Shown: positions 1-9,244 of the stretch, piece by piece
Layout of the letters: each line of letters opens with the position of its first letter
Position numbering within the stretch: position 1 is the first letter of the stretch
Assembly (NCBI RefSeq): GCF_002777255.1
Contig: NZ_CP017634.1
Span: forward strand, 2,306,903 to 2,370,902
Source of the DNA: Candidatus Formimonas warabiya
GTDB lineage: Bacteria; Bacillota; Dehalobacteriia; Dehalobacteriales; Dehalobacteriaceae
Direction: 5' to 3'
Length of the DNA stretch: 64,000 nucleotides
Made by a program: the position numbers and the translations under genes
Notes under the pieces: generated by a model
The model's input: only the letters and a program-made list of their open reading frames with translations
Database searches by the model: none
Told to the model about the DNA's origin: nothing

Positions 1-1
1 A

Positions 2-907
2 ATCGTCATCGGCGCTATCGGAGACCGCAAACTGATTCCTTCTATGGGACTGGAGCTGATGGACGGTGTGGAAAACATTGTTCCGATCATGAAGCCTTAT
101 AAGCTGGTCAGCCGGGAAATGAAATCCGAGGACTCCCTCATTGACATCGATGGGGTGAAAATCGGCGCAGGCAATTTTACTGTGATCGCCGGCCCCTGCG
201 CCGTAGAGAGCCGGGAACAGCTTTTGACCACGGCGGCGGCAGTTCAGTCCGGAGGAGGGACCATCTTAAGGGGCGGCGCTTTCAAGCCCAGAACCTCTCC
301 CTACAGTTTCCAGGGCCTGGAGCAAAAAGGGCTGGAAATTTTAGCGGAAGCCAAAGCGAAAACCGGATTGAAAGTGATCACCGAAGTGATTGACTCATAC
401 AGCCTGGATATGGCCCTGGATTATGTGGATATTCTGCAGATCGGGGCCCGCAACATGCAGAATTTCCAGTTATTGCGCCAGGCAGGCAAAGCAGGCAAAC
501 CGGTGATGCTGAAAAGAGGCCTTTCGGCAACCATTGAGGAGTGGTTAATGGCGGCGGAATATATTATGTCCGAAGGAAATTATGCGGTGATTCTTTGCGA
601 ACGAGGGATCCGCACTTACGAAACCGCAACGAGAAACACCTTAGACATCAGCGCTGTGCCCCTGATCAAAAGACTCAGCCACCTGCCTGTGGTCGTTGAC
701 CCCAGTCATGCCACGGGAGATTGGCAGCTGGTCACCCCCTTGGCAAAAGCCAGTTTAGCGGCAGGAGCCGACGGCATCATGGTGGAAGTCCACCCCAATC
801 CCATGCAGGCCATGTGCGACGGGCCCCAATCCTTATCCCTGAAAAAATACCAGTGCATGATGCAGGGCCTGAAACCCTTAGCGGAGGTTTTAGGCCGGGC
901 TATGTAA
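2..907 (+). CDS. aroF: 3-deoxy-7-phosphoheptulonate synthase, 5'-truncated by window edge
   Basis: First step of the shikimate pathway: condenses phosphoenolpyruvate and erythrose 4-phosphate to DAHP. The reading frame is open back to base 2, and the residues before the first ATG (IGDRK, then [18 protein letters not shown]) match the N-terminal ferredoxin-like domain of this AroA(beta)/KDO8P-synthase-like type. The gene therefore begins outside the window, with roughly 35-40 residues missing. Visible barrel motifs are [24 protein letters not shown], the KRG loop and VDPSHATG, with metal and substrate residues intact. pheA follows 37 bases later, so this is an aromatic amino-acid operon. Confidence 0.93.
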   Translation: MVIGAIGDRKLIPSMGLELMDGVENIVPIMKPYKLVSREMKSEDSLIDIDGVKIGAGNFTVIAGPCAVESREQLLTTAAAVQSGGGTILRGGAFKPRTSPYSFQGLEQKGLEILAEAKAKTGLKVITEVIDSYSLDMALDYVDILQIGARNMQNFQLLRQAGKAGKPVMLKRGLSATIEEWLMAAEYIMSEGNYAVILCERGIRTYETATRNTLDISAVPLIKRLSHLPVVVDPSHATGDWQLVTPLAKASLAAGADGIMVEVHPNPMQAMCDGPQSLSLKKYQCMMQGLKPLAEVLGRAM

Positions 908-944
908 GCTTCTTACAATGCGATCGGGAAGGATGAATGTGAAC

Positions 945-1769
945 ATGCCAAACCAGACCATCGGTTTTTTAGGCCCATCGGGCACCTTCTGTGAAATGGC
1001 TGCGGAAACCCTTTTTCCTGCCGGTCATCTCACAGCTTGTGTCAATTTGATCTCTGTAATTGAAGGTGTTGCCAGCGGCAATCTGACGACGGGAGTATTG
1101 CCCATGGAAAATCTTCTGGAAGGGACGGTCACGCCGGTGTTGGACGGTTTGACCAGTTACCAGGATGTGAAAATATCCGGCGAACTGGTCCTGCCCGTGC
1201 AACACCACCTGCTCGTCAACCAGGGCGTGAAAAAAGACGAGATCACCGCCGTTTTTTCCCACTCCCATGCTTTAGCCCAATGCCAGGACTACCTAAGAAA
1301 GAGGCTCCCCGCCATCCCCTGTCATGCCGTTTCCAGCACGGCCGAAGCAGCCAGAAGGGTCGCCTTGGAGCTGCATTCCTGTGCCGCCATTGGGAACAAA
1401 CGGGCGGCAAAAATCTACGGGCTGCACATCTTAGAAGAAAGCATCAGTGATGGGGCAGAAAATTTTACCCGTTTTGTAATCTTAAAAAAAGAAATTACCG
1501 GCCCCACGGGGCATGACAAGACCTCTATCGCCTTTTCTCTGGAGCATCAGCCGGGAACTTTGGCTTCCATGCTGGTCCTATTTGCCCAGGCCGGCATCAA
1601 CTTAACCAAAATCGAGTCCCGTCCTTCCAGGAAAGTACTGGGGGAATATATTTTTTATGTAGACTTTGAAGGTCATCAGGAAGACGAAGAGGTTCAGCGT
1701 GTGTTGCACCAGGCAAAACAACATACCACATTTTTGTCTGTGATGGGATCCTATCCTAGGAATTCCTAA
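945..1769 (+). CDS. pheA: Prephenate dehydratase
   Basis: Converts prephenate to phenylpyruvate in phenylalanine synthesis. The 274 residues carry the substrate-binding fold from IGFLGPSGTF at the start, the catalytic TRF signature inside NFTRFVIL near residue 180, and a C-terminal ACT domain from about residue 195 (GTLASML, then the ESRPS element) that normally binds phenylalanine for feedback inhibition. In-frame ATGs also exist at 918 and 933. The start at 945 is preferred because the GGGAAGGA Shine-Dalgarno lies upstream of it but runs into the ATG at 933. It is probably cotranscribed with aroF. Confidence 0.92.
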   Translation: MPNQTIGFLGPSGTFCEMAAETLFPAGHLTACVNLISVIEGVASGNLTTGVLPMENLLEGTVTPVLDGLTSYQDVKISGELVLPVQHHLLVNQGVKKDEITAVFSHSHALAQCQDYLRKRLPAIPCHAVSSTAEAARRVALELHSCAAIGNKRAAKIYGLHILEESISDGAENFTRFVILKKEITGPTGHDKTSIAFSLEHQPGTLASMLVLFAQAGINLTKIESRPSRKVLGEYIFYVDFEGHQEDEEVQRVLHQAKQHTTFLSVMGSYPRNS

Positions 1770-1848
1770 AATAGGTCCGAACAAATGTTTGCATGCAAAT
1801 CCATTTTGTGATAAAATCTACCCAGAAATACTTTTCAGGGTGATCAAG

Positions 1849-3153
1849 ATGGAGTTGGCAGACAAAATCCGCATCCTGGCCGATTCGGCCAAGTATGATG
1901 TATCCTGTTCCTCCAGCGGCAGTTCCAGAAAGAACGTGCCGGGAGGCATTGGCAACGGCCATGTGTCCGGCATCTGCCACAGCTGGTCCAGTGACGGCAG
2001 GTGCATTTCTCTGCTCAAAATACTTCTTTCCAATGAATGCATTTACAACTGTACATACTGTGTAAACCGGGTTTCCAACGATATTCCCAGAGCTTCTTTT
2101 ACCACGGACGAACTGGTCGATCTGACCATCGGCTTCTACCGGCGCAATTATATCGAAGGCCTTTTTTTAAGCTCGGCCATTTTAAAGAGTCCCGATCATA
2201 CCATGGAAATCATGCTCCAGGTGGTGCAAAAATTACGGCTGGACTACCGGTTCAACGGCTACATCCACCTAAAGGCCATTCCGGGGGCAGATTTTCGTTT
2301 GATGGAAGAAGCAGGCAAATTTGCGGACCGCATGAGTGTAAATATTGAGCTTCCCAGCGATCAAGGCCTAAAGCTTCTCGCCCCGCAGAAAAACCAAAAA
2401 GCTCTCTTACAGCCCATGGGGTTTATTCACTCCCAGATTCTAGACGCCCGCTCGGAAAAAACGTACCGGAAAAAAAGCCGCTTGTTTGTTCCTGCCGGCC
2501 AGACGACCCAACTGATTGTAGGCGCTACCCCGGATCCGGACCTGAAGATCCTCAACCTGTCCCAGAGCCTGTATAAAAGTTTTTTCTTAAAAAGGGTTTA
2601 TTATTCCGCTTACGTTCCCGTGCGGGTCCATCCCAATCTGCCCGCGATTTCTTCCCCGCCCCTGCTCCGGGAACACCGCCTGTACCAGGCGGACTGGCTG
2701 CTCAGGTTTTACGGGTTTGACGCCCGCGAGCTGCTCAATGAAGCAAATCCCAACTTTGACCCGGACCTGGATCCGAAAAGCAGTTGGGCTCTGAAAAATC
2801 TGCACCTGTTCCCGGTGGAGATCAACCGGGCCGGCTATGAAATGCTGCTCCGGGTGCCCGGGATTGGGGTGCGCTCCGCCCAGCGCATTATCACCGCCCG
2901 GAAAGTTCATGCCCTGAATTTTGATGGTTTGAGCAAACTGGGCATTGTGATGAAACGGGCCCGTTATTTCATCACCTGTCAAGGCAAATTCTGCGGCGAC
3001 CGGGACATGAAAGAAAATACCATTAAACAAGGACTGCTCACAAAACCGCCCCGGACCTTACCGAACAAGCCTCCTTGGGAACAGCTTTCTTTGTTTTCCT
3101 TTCCCGCCCATAGCGGCGAGGATTTCCAAAATACCGTCCTGGGAGAATTATGA
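1849..3153 (+). CDS. Putative DNA modification/repair radical SAM protein (rSAM_link_UDG type)
   Basis: A 434-residue radical SAM enzyme. The cluster motif CIYNCTYC (CxxxCxxC) is near residue 65, followed by a TIM-barrel-like region. A helix-hairpin-helix (VPGIGVRSAQRI) near residue 345 is of the sort that binds DNA. The family is known for constant linkage to a DUF4130/uracil-DNA-glycosylase-type partner, which is exactly what follows with a 4-base overlap. The substrate is not known. The ATG at 1849 starts the conserved sequence (MELADKIRILADSAKYD); the longer frame from 1789 has no homology-like features. Confidence 0.85.
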   Translation: MELADKIRILADSAKYDVSCSSSGSSRKNVPGGIGNGHVSGICHSWSSDGRCISLLKILLSNECIYNCTYCVNRVSNDIPRASFTTDELVDLTIGFYRRNYIEGLFLSSAILKSPDHTMEIMLQVVQKLRLDYRFNGYIHLKAIPGADFRLMEEAGKFADRMSVNIELPSDQGLKLLAPQKNQKALLQPMGFIHSQILDARSEKTYRKKSRLFVPAGQTTQLIVGATPDPDLKILNLSQSLYKSFFLKRVYYSAYVPVRVHPNLPAISSPPLLREHRLYQADWLLRFYGFDARELLNEANPNFDPDLDPKSSWALKNLHLFPVEINRAGYEMLLRVPGIGVRSAQRIITARKVHALNFDGLSKLGIVMKRARYFITCQGKFCGDRDMKENTIKQGLLTKPPRTLPNKPPWEQLSLFSFPAHSGEDFQNTVLGEL

Positions 3154-3917
3154 TGGTGATATTTATTTTCGACGGCACTTTTGAAGGCATGCTCACAGCC
3201 ATTTACCAGGCTTATTATTTCAAAAAACCGGACCGGATTTTATTCCGGCCGGATTTACAGGAAAGGCTCTTTGAAGAGAAATACTTTTTCCGGACAGACG
3301 CCGCCAAGTCCGATCAGGTCTATGCCGCCATCGAAAAAAAGATCTCCCGGCGCGCCCTGGAGCATATTATGTATGCCTTCCTGAGCGAAGATGCAAACAC
3401 AGGCACCTGGGTCCTGAATTATCTGGATTTCGGTTGGCAGGCAGGAAAAAAACTGGACATGTTTCTGGATGACGACCGGGTGAAAAAAATCCATGATCTC
3501 AGCTACCGGGTGGCAGGGGAAAGGCACCGGTTGCTGGGCCTGATCCGGTTTCGCCAGTTAAGCCTGAATACCCCTGTTTACTATGCCCCTTATGAACCGG
3601 ACAATAACGTGACCATGCTGCTGGCCCCCCACTTTGCCCGGCGCCTCCCGGATCAGAACTGGATCATCCACGACGTGAAAAGAAACCTGGCCGCCGTCCA
3701 TCATCCCCATGAGTGGGTCATCACGGATTTGACCAGGCAACAAATTCCCCCTTTAGCCGATCAGGAAGCAGCCTACCAGGATCTCTGGCGCCAATACTAT
3801 CGAAGCATTGCTATTGGGGAAAGAAGAAACCCCGCCCTCCAAAAACAACTGATGCCGATGAAATATTGGAAATATCTCGTAGAAAAAGAGGAAACCCTTC
3901 AGCACACCACTACTTGA
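3150..3917 (+). CDS. DUF4130 / putative DNA metabolism protein (partner of rSAM)
   Basis: A 255-residue protein of the family known as a probable DNA metabolism partner of the preceding radical SAM enzyme. It starts inside the stop of that gene (ATGATGG overlap), so translation is coupled. It begins with the FIFDGTFEGMLTAIY signature and keeps the YAPYEPDNNV and VHHPHEW segments. Some relatives carry a C-terminal uracil-DNA glycosylase domain; this one ends at the length of the short form and lacks it. Its last 19 bases overlap the 3' end of the opposite-strand amidohydrolase. Confidence 0.82.
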   Translation: MMVIFIFDGTFEGMLTAIYQAYYFKKPDRILFRPDLQERLFEEKYFFRTDAAKSDQVYAAIEKKISRRALEHIMYAFLSEDANTGTWVLNYLDFGWQAGKKLDMFLDDDRVKKIHDLSYRVAGERHRLLGLIRFRQLSLNTPVYYAPYEPDNNVTMLLAPHFARRLPDQNWIIHDVKRNLAAVHHPHEWVITDLTRQQIPPLADQEAAYQDLWRQYYRSIAIGERRNPALQKQLMPMKYWKYLVEKEETLQHTTT

Positions 3918-5095
3918 ACCTCTTCCAGGGCGGAAAGCCGGCTGAGGGGATTGCCCTTGATCCCAAGGAGGCAGGCCATTTTACCCGGTTCCACCGCCCC
4001 CAGCCGGTCTTCCAGGCCAATTATTTTGGCCCCATGGGCGATCGCCATGTGCAGGATCACCCCATTAGATAAACCCGCCTCTTGAAAGAGCTGCACTTCC
4101 TCAAAGTAGGATGAACCATGCCGGACGCCGATGGCCCCGGCATCCGTGCCGATGCCAAGGAGCACCCCCAGAGAAACCGCTTTTTGGATTTTTTCCATCT
4201 GGAGCCGGAAAGTTCTTTCCAGAACACAAACCCCTTCCGGGGAATGGGTATCCGCATAGGGTTTTCTCGCCTGCACTGCGATGGGGATCAAGGTGGGAAC
4301 CCAGGCCGTCCCCTTCTGCACCATGGCCTCTAAAGAAGCATCACTCAGGAAATAACCATGTTCCACAGAATCTACCCCTGCCTCTACCGCTGTTCTTACC
4401 CCCGCCTCGGAACTGGCATGAGCCATCACGGGTAGGCCGGTTTCATGACAGGCACGAACAATCTCTTTCAGTTCCGGAACAGAAAACTGAATGGGCCCCA
4501 CCTGACCATATTGGGAAAAACTGACAAGACCTGAAACCACAACCTTGATCTGGTCGACCCCCTGACGGGCCAATTGGGCAATCTGCCTTTTGGCTTCCGC
4601 CGTGTCTCTTACGCCCGGCCCCAAAAAAGTTCCATAACGGCCTTGCCGCCGGATGGCAAACCCGGTGGTCCGGACCACCAGGCTGCCTGCGGCGGAACTT
4701 TTTGTCCGGAAACCAATCCCTTGGATATCGCTGCCGTCCCGGACCGCCAAAACACCATGTTCTACAAAGCCTGCCACGGCACTTTTTACATGTGCTTCCA
4801 TCTGCGCAGGGTCCTTCCAGCGCTCCAAAGCCTGGTTAAAGTCAACGCCGTCCAGGGCAAAGTGGACATGACAGTCAATCAATCCGGGCAGAAGGGTCAG
4901 TCCGGTGAGATCAACCGTTTGGGCCCGTTCCCGCTCTACCCATGCCGCCCTCTCCTGGGAAGATAACAGACCGGCAATATCCCCGTTTTTCAGGGCCACT
5001 GATTTTCCTCTGATCAACCGGCCTTCCGCAACATCTAGAATACTGTCCGGAACCAGAACAGCCGGATCATGGCGACAAATCATCTTTTTTACCAT
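3899..5095 (-). CDS. Amidohydrolase family protein (imidazolonepropionase-like)
   Basis: A metal-dependent hydrolase of the amidohydrolase superfamily, 398 residues. The N-terminal beta-sandwich leads to GLIDCHVHF (HxH metal ligands, about residue 75). The later metal-site elements are a histidine in VMAHASSEAG, one in VEHGYFLSD, and the aspartate in GTDAGAIGVRHG near residue 320. No signal peptide is seen. It resembles Xaa-Pro dipeptidase/imidazolonepropionase-like members; the substrate cannot be told. A single gene on the minus strand, convergent with the DUF4130 gene. Confidence 0.82.
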   Translation of the reverse strand: MVKKMICRHDPAVLVPDSILDVAEGRLIRGKSVALKNGDIAGLLSSQERAAWVERERAQTVDLTGLTLLPGLIDCHVHFALDGVDFNQALERWKDPAQMEAHVKSAVAGFVEHGVLAVRDGSDIQGIGFRTKSSAAGSLVVRTTGFAIRRQGRYGTFLGPGVRDTAEAKRQIAQLARQGVDQIKVVVSGLVSFSQYGQVGPIQFSVPELKEIVRACHETGLPVMAHASSEAGVRTAVEAGVDSVEHGYFLSDASLEAMVQKGTAWVPTLIPIAVQARKPYADTHSPEGVCVLERTFRLQMEKIQKAVSLGVLLGIGTDAGAIGVRHGSSYFEEVQLFQEAGLSNGVILHMAIAHGAKIIGLEDRLGAVEPGKMACLLGIKGNPLSRLSALEEVQVVVC

Positions 5096-5108
5096 ATTTT
5101 CCTCCTGT

Positions 5109-5162
5109 TAGGGGACACACCTCTATATTAGGCATTCCTATCCCGTCGGAGGAATGTCCCCA
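5109..5162. repeat. REP-like fold-back element (copy 1)
   Basis: An inverted repeat with GGGGACA-xx-CCTC at the left and GAGG-xx-TGTCCCC at the right, enclosing about 26 bases. The same left arm recurs at 23664 and a related GGGGACATTCCT occurs at 15235. It lies in the intergenic space between the divergently oriented amidohydrolase and SOD-like genes. It looks like the extragenic palindromes mobilised by TnpA-REP-type transposases, which is an inference. Confidence 0.5.
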
Positions 5163-5267
5163 ATTTACTAAAATACTGATTTCTTTTCCCTTTCCCATCC
5201 TGAAGGGTCTAAATCATCCGCCTCACTCATAGGCTTTAGTAGAAAATTAATTCAGGAGTTGACGCGG

Positions 5268-5765
5268 ATGAACAGTCAATACCCGTGTATGATGGCAGTT
5301 GCTCAAATTAGAGGGGGCCCATTGGCCCCTAATCTGAGAGGAATCGTTTATTTTCGAGCTGTTGCCGGCGGCACGGAGGTATATGCCAACGTGACCGGAC
5401 TACCCCCATACCGGCCCGCGCAAAACGGCCAGCCTCCCATTGGCCCCCATGGATTTCATCTCCACCAGAACGGCGACTGTTCGGTGGGCGACGTAAACAA
5501 CCCCTTCCAGGGCGCAGGCGAACATTGGAATCCTACCAATCAGCCTCATGGCAACCATGCAGGAGATTTTCCCGTACTCTTTTCCAATAACGGCAATGCC
5601 TGGATGATATTTTTTACAGATAAATTCACCGTAGGGGACATTATTGGCAAATCTGTTGTCATTCATCAAAACCCCGACGACTACCGGACTCAGCCGGCGG
5701 GCAATTCCGGAAAGCGCCTGGCCTGCGGAGTAATCAGATGCGTCTATAATTGGATGAACTACTAA
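5268..5765 (+). CDS. Cu/Zn superoxide dismutase-like protein
   Basis: A 165-residue protein of the SOD_CuZn family, which disproportionates superoxide. The metal-site pattern is visible: FHLH plus GDC (two copper histidines and the disulfide cysteine), the bridging histidine in GEHWNP, zinc ligands in PHGNHAGD, a copper histidine in VIHQNPDDY, and the conserved RLACGV end. The start at 5268 follows AGGAG at 5254-5258; an in-frame TTG at 5259 lacks a site. There is no signal peptide, which is unusual because most bacterial members are exported. Cu/Zn-SODs in clostridia often lack full activity; activity here is unproven. Confidence 0.8.
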   Translation: MNSQYPCMMAVAQIRGGPLAPNLRGIVYFRAVAGGTEVYANVTGLPPYRPAQNGQPPIGPHGFHLHQNGDCSVGDVNNPFQGAGEHWNPTNQPHGNHAGDFPVLFSNNGNAWMIFFTDKFTVGDIIGKSVVIHQNPDDYRTQPAGNSGKRLACGVIRCVYNWMNY

Positions 5766-5844
5766 CAGCCCGGGACCTGTCTACAATAAAAAAAGCGGTG
5801 AAAATTCTCAAAATGGGATTTTGCATAACTCAATTATACAGCAT

Positions 5845-5876
5845 CTGCGGGCTCTTCGGGGCCCGCAGTTTGTTTT
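5845..5876 (+). terminator. Rho-independent terminator after the SOD-like gene
   Basis: Stem CTGCGGGC / GCCCGCAG with loop TCTTCGGG, followed by TTTGTTTTTG. Confidence 0.8.
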
Positions 5877-5885
5877 TGTGTGTAG

Positions 5886-5940
5886 AAAAAGGGGCTGATG
5901 CATTACGAACATTTTAGATCGTCTTGCAACAGCCCCTTAA
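5886..5940 (-). terminator. Probable terminator of the chemoreceptor gene
   Basis: On the minus strand AAGGGGCTG pairs with CAGCCCCTT across a 32-base loop and runs into TTTTTC. The loop is long, so efficiency is uncertain. Confidence 0.5.
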
Positions 5941-6005
5941 TAAGTGGCTTTATGCTGTTAAAATTTTCATCTTTAAGCTTCTGAAAAAGAATCGTCTACC
6001 TTCCA

Positions 6006-7967
6006 TTATTGCTGCAATCGAAACTTAGCAGACAAATTTTCCATCTCTGAAGCCAGTACGGCCAATGTTTGGCTGGTCGCGGAAACCTCTTCCATGGTTG
6101 CGGTCTGCTCTTCCGCCGCGGCAGCCACATTTTCCATGGCCGAAGATATTTGTCCCGTTGCTGTAGCGACGGATTGGATTTCATTGGCTAAATCCTCGAC
6201 GGAATTATTTATTTTGTGGAATATCTCCCCGAGCGTTTCCACCACCCGATTTCCTTTCTGCACCTGTACCGCACCTTGCTCCATGGATTGCACGGCTTGC
6301 TGGATTTCCTGCTGAACGGAGGAAATCAGGCCGTGAATTTCTTTCGCTGCTGCCGCAGATTGTTCCGCAAGACGCCTTACTTCTTCCGCAACCACAGCAA
6401 ATCCCCGTCCTTGCTCCCCCGCTCGTGCCGCTTCTATGGCCGCATTTAAAGCCAATAAATTGGTCTGGTCCGTGATTTCCGCAATCATTTCTACAATTTG
6501 GGAAATCTTTGCCGCGGAATGAGAAAGGTCCTGAATCACATTTCCCACAGCGATAGAAGCCTGTTCGATGCTGCTCATCTGCCGGGTCACATTTTCAATT
6601 CCTACGCTGCCTTCGGCAGCAAAGCCTGCCGCCTGAACGGACAAATCGGCAATACGCTGGGTATTGACGGAAACCTGATCCACTGTGACAGCAACCTGAG
6701 AGATGGTTGAAGTGGTCTCGGTGGTACCGGCGACGATATTTTCCGCACTGGCCGATAACTCGGTGGATGAATTTGCCACAGCGAGAGATTTCTCCTGCAA
6801 TTGGTTGATCATCGTTCTCAGATTTTGGAGCATGGTATTAAACGCCAGGGCCAAATGACCGATTTCATCCTTGGCCTGTGAGGTAATTCCTTCTACCGTT
6901 AAATCCCCGGCGGCAATCTTTTCCGCATTTTGCATCAAGGAGTTTAATGGTTTCGCCACCTTACGGGAAAGCAGCAGGTATAAGAACAAGGCTAACAGGA
7001 TCATGGAAATACCAAACACTACCATACTATCCGTGACATACTTGTCCACCGCGCCCAACACTTCACTCCGGGGCATCACGGTAACCAGCTTCATCCCTGT
7101 TTCACCAATGGGGGCATAGCCGATAAAGCAATCATTGTTATTCAAGGAAGTTTCCTGAATCTCCACGGTATCTTTTGATAAAATCGTCTTCCCTAAGGCC
7201 ACGGTTTGGGCATCTTTTTCCTCCGTTATTCTCATGGTCATATCCTTGCTCTTTGTCTTGTTTCCCAGATAATAGCCCTGGCCGGTAAGAATAAAGGCGT
7301 AGCCCTTTTCCCCTACTTGAATGCTTCTCACATAATCGGAAAGCTCGTTAATACCCAGGTCCAAAGTAGCAACCCCAATTTGTTTCCCATCCTTTTTGAT
7401 GGGGCTGTTCACAGTCATCATCGCTACATTTGTCACCGTATCCAAGAAAGGTTCGGAGCACACATACTCCTTATCCGTATCAAAGCCTATTTTATACCAG
7501 TCATATTGAAAATAATCATATTCCTGGTTGCTGTAGTCCCAGGTCAACTGCACAGAGCCGTTGTCTTTATAAAGATAAGGGCCGTAATATTTTTCCTTGG
7601 GGTTAAGAATAAAAGGTTCCGACCAGATGCCGCCCCCAAATATTAAGCTATTGGACGCAATGTATGGTTTCATTAAAGAGAGCACAATATCCTCATCGTA
7701 TTCGGGCATGGCTTGAACATTATTGGCAAAGGTAAAGCTAATTTCACCCATTTCATCGATGCGGTCCGCCACATTTTCCGCTTCATCCGCCGTCTGCTGC
7801 TTTAACATGGTGTCAATGTCCTGCCTGACGATGTTATTAAACCTGAATAAACCTACGCCAGTTTGGACGGCGAATACGCAAAAAATTACCAATAACGACA
7901 GCCCGATCACCAAGGTTTTAATACTTTTTGTTCTTTTTGCACCCAATTTGCCCCCTCCCCCTTTCAT
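6006..7967 (-). CDS. Methyl-accepting chemotaxis protein, Cache sensor type
   Basis: A 653-residue chemoreceptor. One membrane segment lies near residues 15-37, then an extracellular double-Cache-like sensor region (YFQYDWY and [13 protein letters not shown] are typical). A second membrane segment is around residues 305-328, followed by a HAMP domain and a long signalling coiled coil. Its hairpin tip contains [23 protein letters not shown]-type sequence that contacts CheA/CheW. The ligand is unknown; dCache domains often bind amino acids or carboxylates. The gene lies behind a c-di-GMP-I riboswitch (7981-8122), linking taxis to the motile/sessile switch. RBS AGGAG is 5 bases before the ATG. 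Confidence 0.93.
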   Translation of the reverse strand: MKGGGGKLGAKRTKSIKTLVIGLSLLVIFCVFAVQTGVGLFRFNNIVRQDIDTMLKQQTADEAENVADRIDEMGEISFTFANNVQAMPEYDEDIVLSLMKPYIASNSLIFGGGIWSEPFILNPKEKYYGPYLYKDNGSVQLTWDYSNQEYDYFQYDWYKIGFDTDKEYVCSEPFLDTVTNVAMMTVNSPIKKDGKQIGVATLDLGINELSDYVRSIQVGEKGYAFILTGQGYYLGNKTKSKDMTMRITEEKDAQTVALGKTILSKDTVEIQETSLNNNDCFIGYAPIGETGMKLVTVMPRSEVLGAVDKYVTDSMVVFGISMILLALFLYLLLSRKVAKPLNSLMQNAEKIAAGDLTVEGITSQAKDEIGHLALAFNTMLQNLRTMINQLQEKSLAVANSSTELSASAENIVAGTTETTSTISQVAVTVDQVSVNTQRIADLSVQAAGFAAEGSVGIENVTRQMSSIEQASIAVGNVIQDLSHSAAKISQIVEMIAEITDQTNLLALNAAIEAARAGEQGRGFAVVAEEVRRLAEQSAAAAKEIHGLISSVQQEIQQAVQSMEQGAVQVQKGNRVVETLGEIFHKINNSVEDLANEIQSVATATGQISSAMENVAAAAEEQTATMEEVSATSQTLAVLASEMENLSAKFRLQQ

Positions 7968-7980
7968 CTTCTCCTAAATA

Positions 7981-8122
7981 CAAAAACATCTATCGTCGCA
8001 CCCTCCTCGGATAGATGTTTTCCCCCGTAATTCTCCCTATCCTTTGGCAGCCCGGCAATCATCACAAAAGTTTTAGACCCGTTAGCTTTGCGTCTCCGGC
8101 TTTCGCCGGATTTGCTCTTTTC
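7981..8122 (-). promoter_or_regulatory. c-di-GMP-I (GEMM) riboswitch with terminator, upstream of chemoreceptor
   Basis: The minus strand between 8122 and 8040 shows the GEMM-I pattern: GAGCAAATCCGGCGAAAGCC (P2 with GAAA tetraloop), then GACGCAAAGC, the CUAA segment, a second helix around GGGTCTAAAAC, and the GGGCTGCC closing element. Downstream, ACATCTATC pairs with GATAGATGT (arms at 8010-8018 and 7986-7994) before TTTTTG, a rho-independent terminator just ahead of the MCP ribosome site. It fills the 380-base gap between the MCP and the PHP gene. The sign of control (on or off) is not evident. Confidence 0.87.
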
Positions 8123-8348
8123 TAAGTCTCCGAAATCGACATTATTTCTATTATTTCGGCAATTTTTTCTATTTCCCTTTCATTGATCTAGTCCCACAGT
8201 AAAAAACAATATGTATTCCTAACGCTATGCCATGAAAGCATGAGATCTTGCTAATGGGCTATTTTGTAACACAACAATTATCCAGGCTTAACACAACCTT
8301 AATAAATCAAATTTACAATATGAGTAAAAGAAGAAAGGGGGTGAGACA

Positions 8349-9185
8349 ATGTTATTCTCAGACAATCATGTACACACGAACTTTTCCCCGGACAGCAATG
8401 CCCCCATGGAAAGCGTCATAAAAGGAGCGATCACTAAAGGATTGAAAGAACTTGTCCTTACGGACCATGTTGACTTTGACTATCCCAGTGACCCCAATCC
8501 CTTCCTCGTTGACTATGATAAGTATTTGGTCTCTTTCAACCAATTAAAAGCCAAATACCAAGAGGAGATTGCGCTACGCTTAGGGGTGGAAATCGGCGCC
8601 CAGCCCCATGTTTTAGACCAGGTCACCCATTTGCTGAAAAAATATCCTTTTGACTTTGTGATTCTCTCTACGCATTCGGTGGCCGGAATTAACTGCAGTG
8701 ACCCGGAATTTTTTGCCCAATCCGTGCCGAAAGCCGCTTATATCAAATACCTGGAAGGCCTGCTGTCCAACGTCCGGCATTTTTCCGACTATGATGTATG
8801 CGGACACTTGGATTTTGTGGCCAGATACAATCCGCACAGCCCCAAAAAATTAGCTTACCAGGAGTACGCGGATATTGTGGATGCTATTTTAAAAACCATC
8901 ATCCAGTCAGGACATGGCATTGAACTAAATACGGCCGGTTATCGCTACGGATTAAACCAGACCCACCCTTCGTTGGAAATATTGACGAGATACCGGGAAT
9001 TGGGCGGGGAAATCATTACCGTAGGGTCCGATGCCCACAAACCGGAAGATATTGGCGCTCAATTTGCTTTAGCCTATGACATGTTAAGAACAGCCGGATT
9101 TAACCATATCACCCAATTTAATCAACGCCGGCCCTTCTTCATCAAGCTGGATCACTTTCAAAGAAATTTCCCCGTTACCGCTTAG
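8349..9185 (+). CDS. hisK: Histidinol-phosphatase, PHP family
   Basis: A 278-residue PHP-domain phosphoesterase. The metal-binding HVHTNFSPDS motif is at residues 7-16, followed by LTDHVDF, HSV, CGHLDFVARY and the C-terminal GSDAHKPEDIG, all typical of the trinuclear site of HisK-type histidinol-phosphate phosphatases (penultimate step of histidine synthesis). A strong AAAGGGGGTGAG ribosome site precedes the ATG. It stands alone, not in a his operon, so a related phosphoesterase role is possible. Confidence 0.82.
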   Translation: MLFSDNHVHTNFSPDSNAPMESVIKGAITKGLKELVLTDHVDFDYPSDPNPFLVDYDKYLVSFNQLKAKYQEEIALRLGVEIGAQPHVLDQVTHLLKKYPFDFVILSTHSVAGINCSDPEFFAQSVPKAAYIKYLEGLLSNVRHFSDYDVCGHLDFVARYNPHSPKKLAYQEYADIVDAILKTIIQSGHGIELNTAGYRYGLNQTHPSLEILTRYRELGGEIITVGSDAHKPEDIGAQFALAYDMLRTAGFNHITQFNQRRPFFIKLDHFQRNFPVTA

Positions 9186-9234
9186 AACCTGCCCGGTATC
9201 CTTGCTACGGATACGATCCGGCAGGTTATTTTAT
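9186..9234 (+). terminator. Terminator after the PHP phosphatase
   Basis: AACCTGCC pairs with GGCAGGTT around a branched loop (GGTATCC / GGATACG), followed by ATTTTATTT. Confidence 0.7.
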
Positions 9235-9244
9235 TTCCCCTCCT

